Positions 6,260 to 6,314 of a DNA stretch of 6,314 bases are shown here, in pieces. The notes under the pieces were generated by a model. The model searched no databases and was not told where the DNA came from. It was given only the letters and a program-made list of their open reading frames with translations. The stretch comes from CAZBWE01 sp964568985 (GTDB taxonomy: Bacteria; Planctomycetota; Phycisphaerae; Sedimentisphaerales; Anaerobacaceae): positions 1 to 6,314 of the forward strand of contig CAZMSP010000113.1 of assembly GCA_964568985.1 (NCBI GenBank). The letters run 5' to 3'. Position 1 is the first letter of the stretch; every line of letters begins with the position of its first letter. A program made the position numbers and the translations under genes.

Positions 6260-6314
6260 GTGCCTGAATCGCAAATTAAACTATACTACAAAAATGTTAC
6301 AGCAGATGTTATCG
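6260..6314 (+). CDS. Start of a further gene (3' end outside window), possibly glucose-6-phosphate isomerase
   Basis: An open frame starts with GTG at 6260 and runs 18 codons to the window edge: MPESQIKLYYKNVTADVI when GTG is read as Met. A GAAGGA box precedes it at good spacing. The same frame has a stop at 6224-6226 and no other start codon between, so GTG 6260 is the only candidate. The pattern IKLYYKNVTADVI is loosely like the N-terminus of glucose-6-phosphate isomerases, which often begin with a short strand of the form IxLDYxNxL. Eighteen residues cannot establish this. The gene lies 81 bases after the helicase on the same strand. Confidence 0.5.
   Translation, partial: MPESQIKLYYKNVTADVI

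Overview
The window reads as a compact bacterial gene run, all on the + strand, with a base composition I judge by eye to be in the mid-40s % GC. It most resembles a planctomycete, perhaps of the Phycisphaerae/Sedimentisphaerales type. That placement is inference: it rests on the style of the ABC-2 permease and the large tetratricopeptide-like membrane protein, on start codons without Shine-Dalgarno sequences, and on my memory of similar gene sets. No rRNA or tRNA is present to settle it.

Layout: (1) 1-731 is the 3' end of an ABC transporter ATPase, cut by the window edge. It covers the H-loop region, the end of the nucleotide-binding domain and a disordered tail of about 157 residues. (2) 724-2094 is the partner ABC-2 type permease, overlapping the ATPase by 8 bases. 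(3) 2095-2158 is a short AT-rich spacer with a degenerate 7-bp tandem repeat and a small hairpin. (4) 2159-4051 is a membrane-anchored, helix-rich protein of a conserved but functionally unassigned family. (5) 4061-6178 is a complete UvrD/PcrA-type DNA helicase with all its motifs and a C-terminal Tudor-like domain. (6) 6179-6259 is a spacer with an imperfect hairpin. (7) 6260 to the end is the start of another gene, with a GTG start behind a good ribosome binding site; its first residues faintly recall glucose-6-phosphate isomerase.

The ATPase and permease should form one exporter-type complex. The membrane-anchored protein that follows is a candidate accessory partner, because it is adjacent and co-oriented. 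The helicase is a housekeeping repair/replication enzyme and is probably only co-transcribed.

I see no CRISPR array, mobile-element gene, toxin-antitoxin pair or defence system. The most unusual signals are at small scale. The ATPase tail carries an I/L-L-D/S-K-L peptide motif three times, and the two identical copies use different synonymous codons throughout. Three GC-rich palindromic patches also lie inside coding sequence: one in the ATPase tail, and two in what look like lineage-specific insertions of the membrane-anchored protein. The last two could be REP-like or MITE-like palindromes that were captured in frame.
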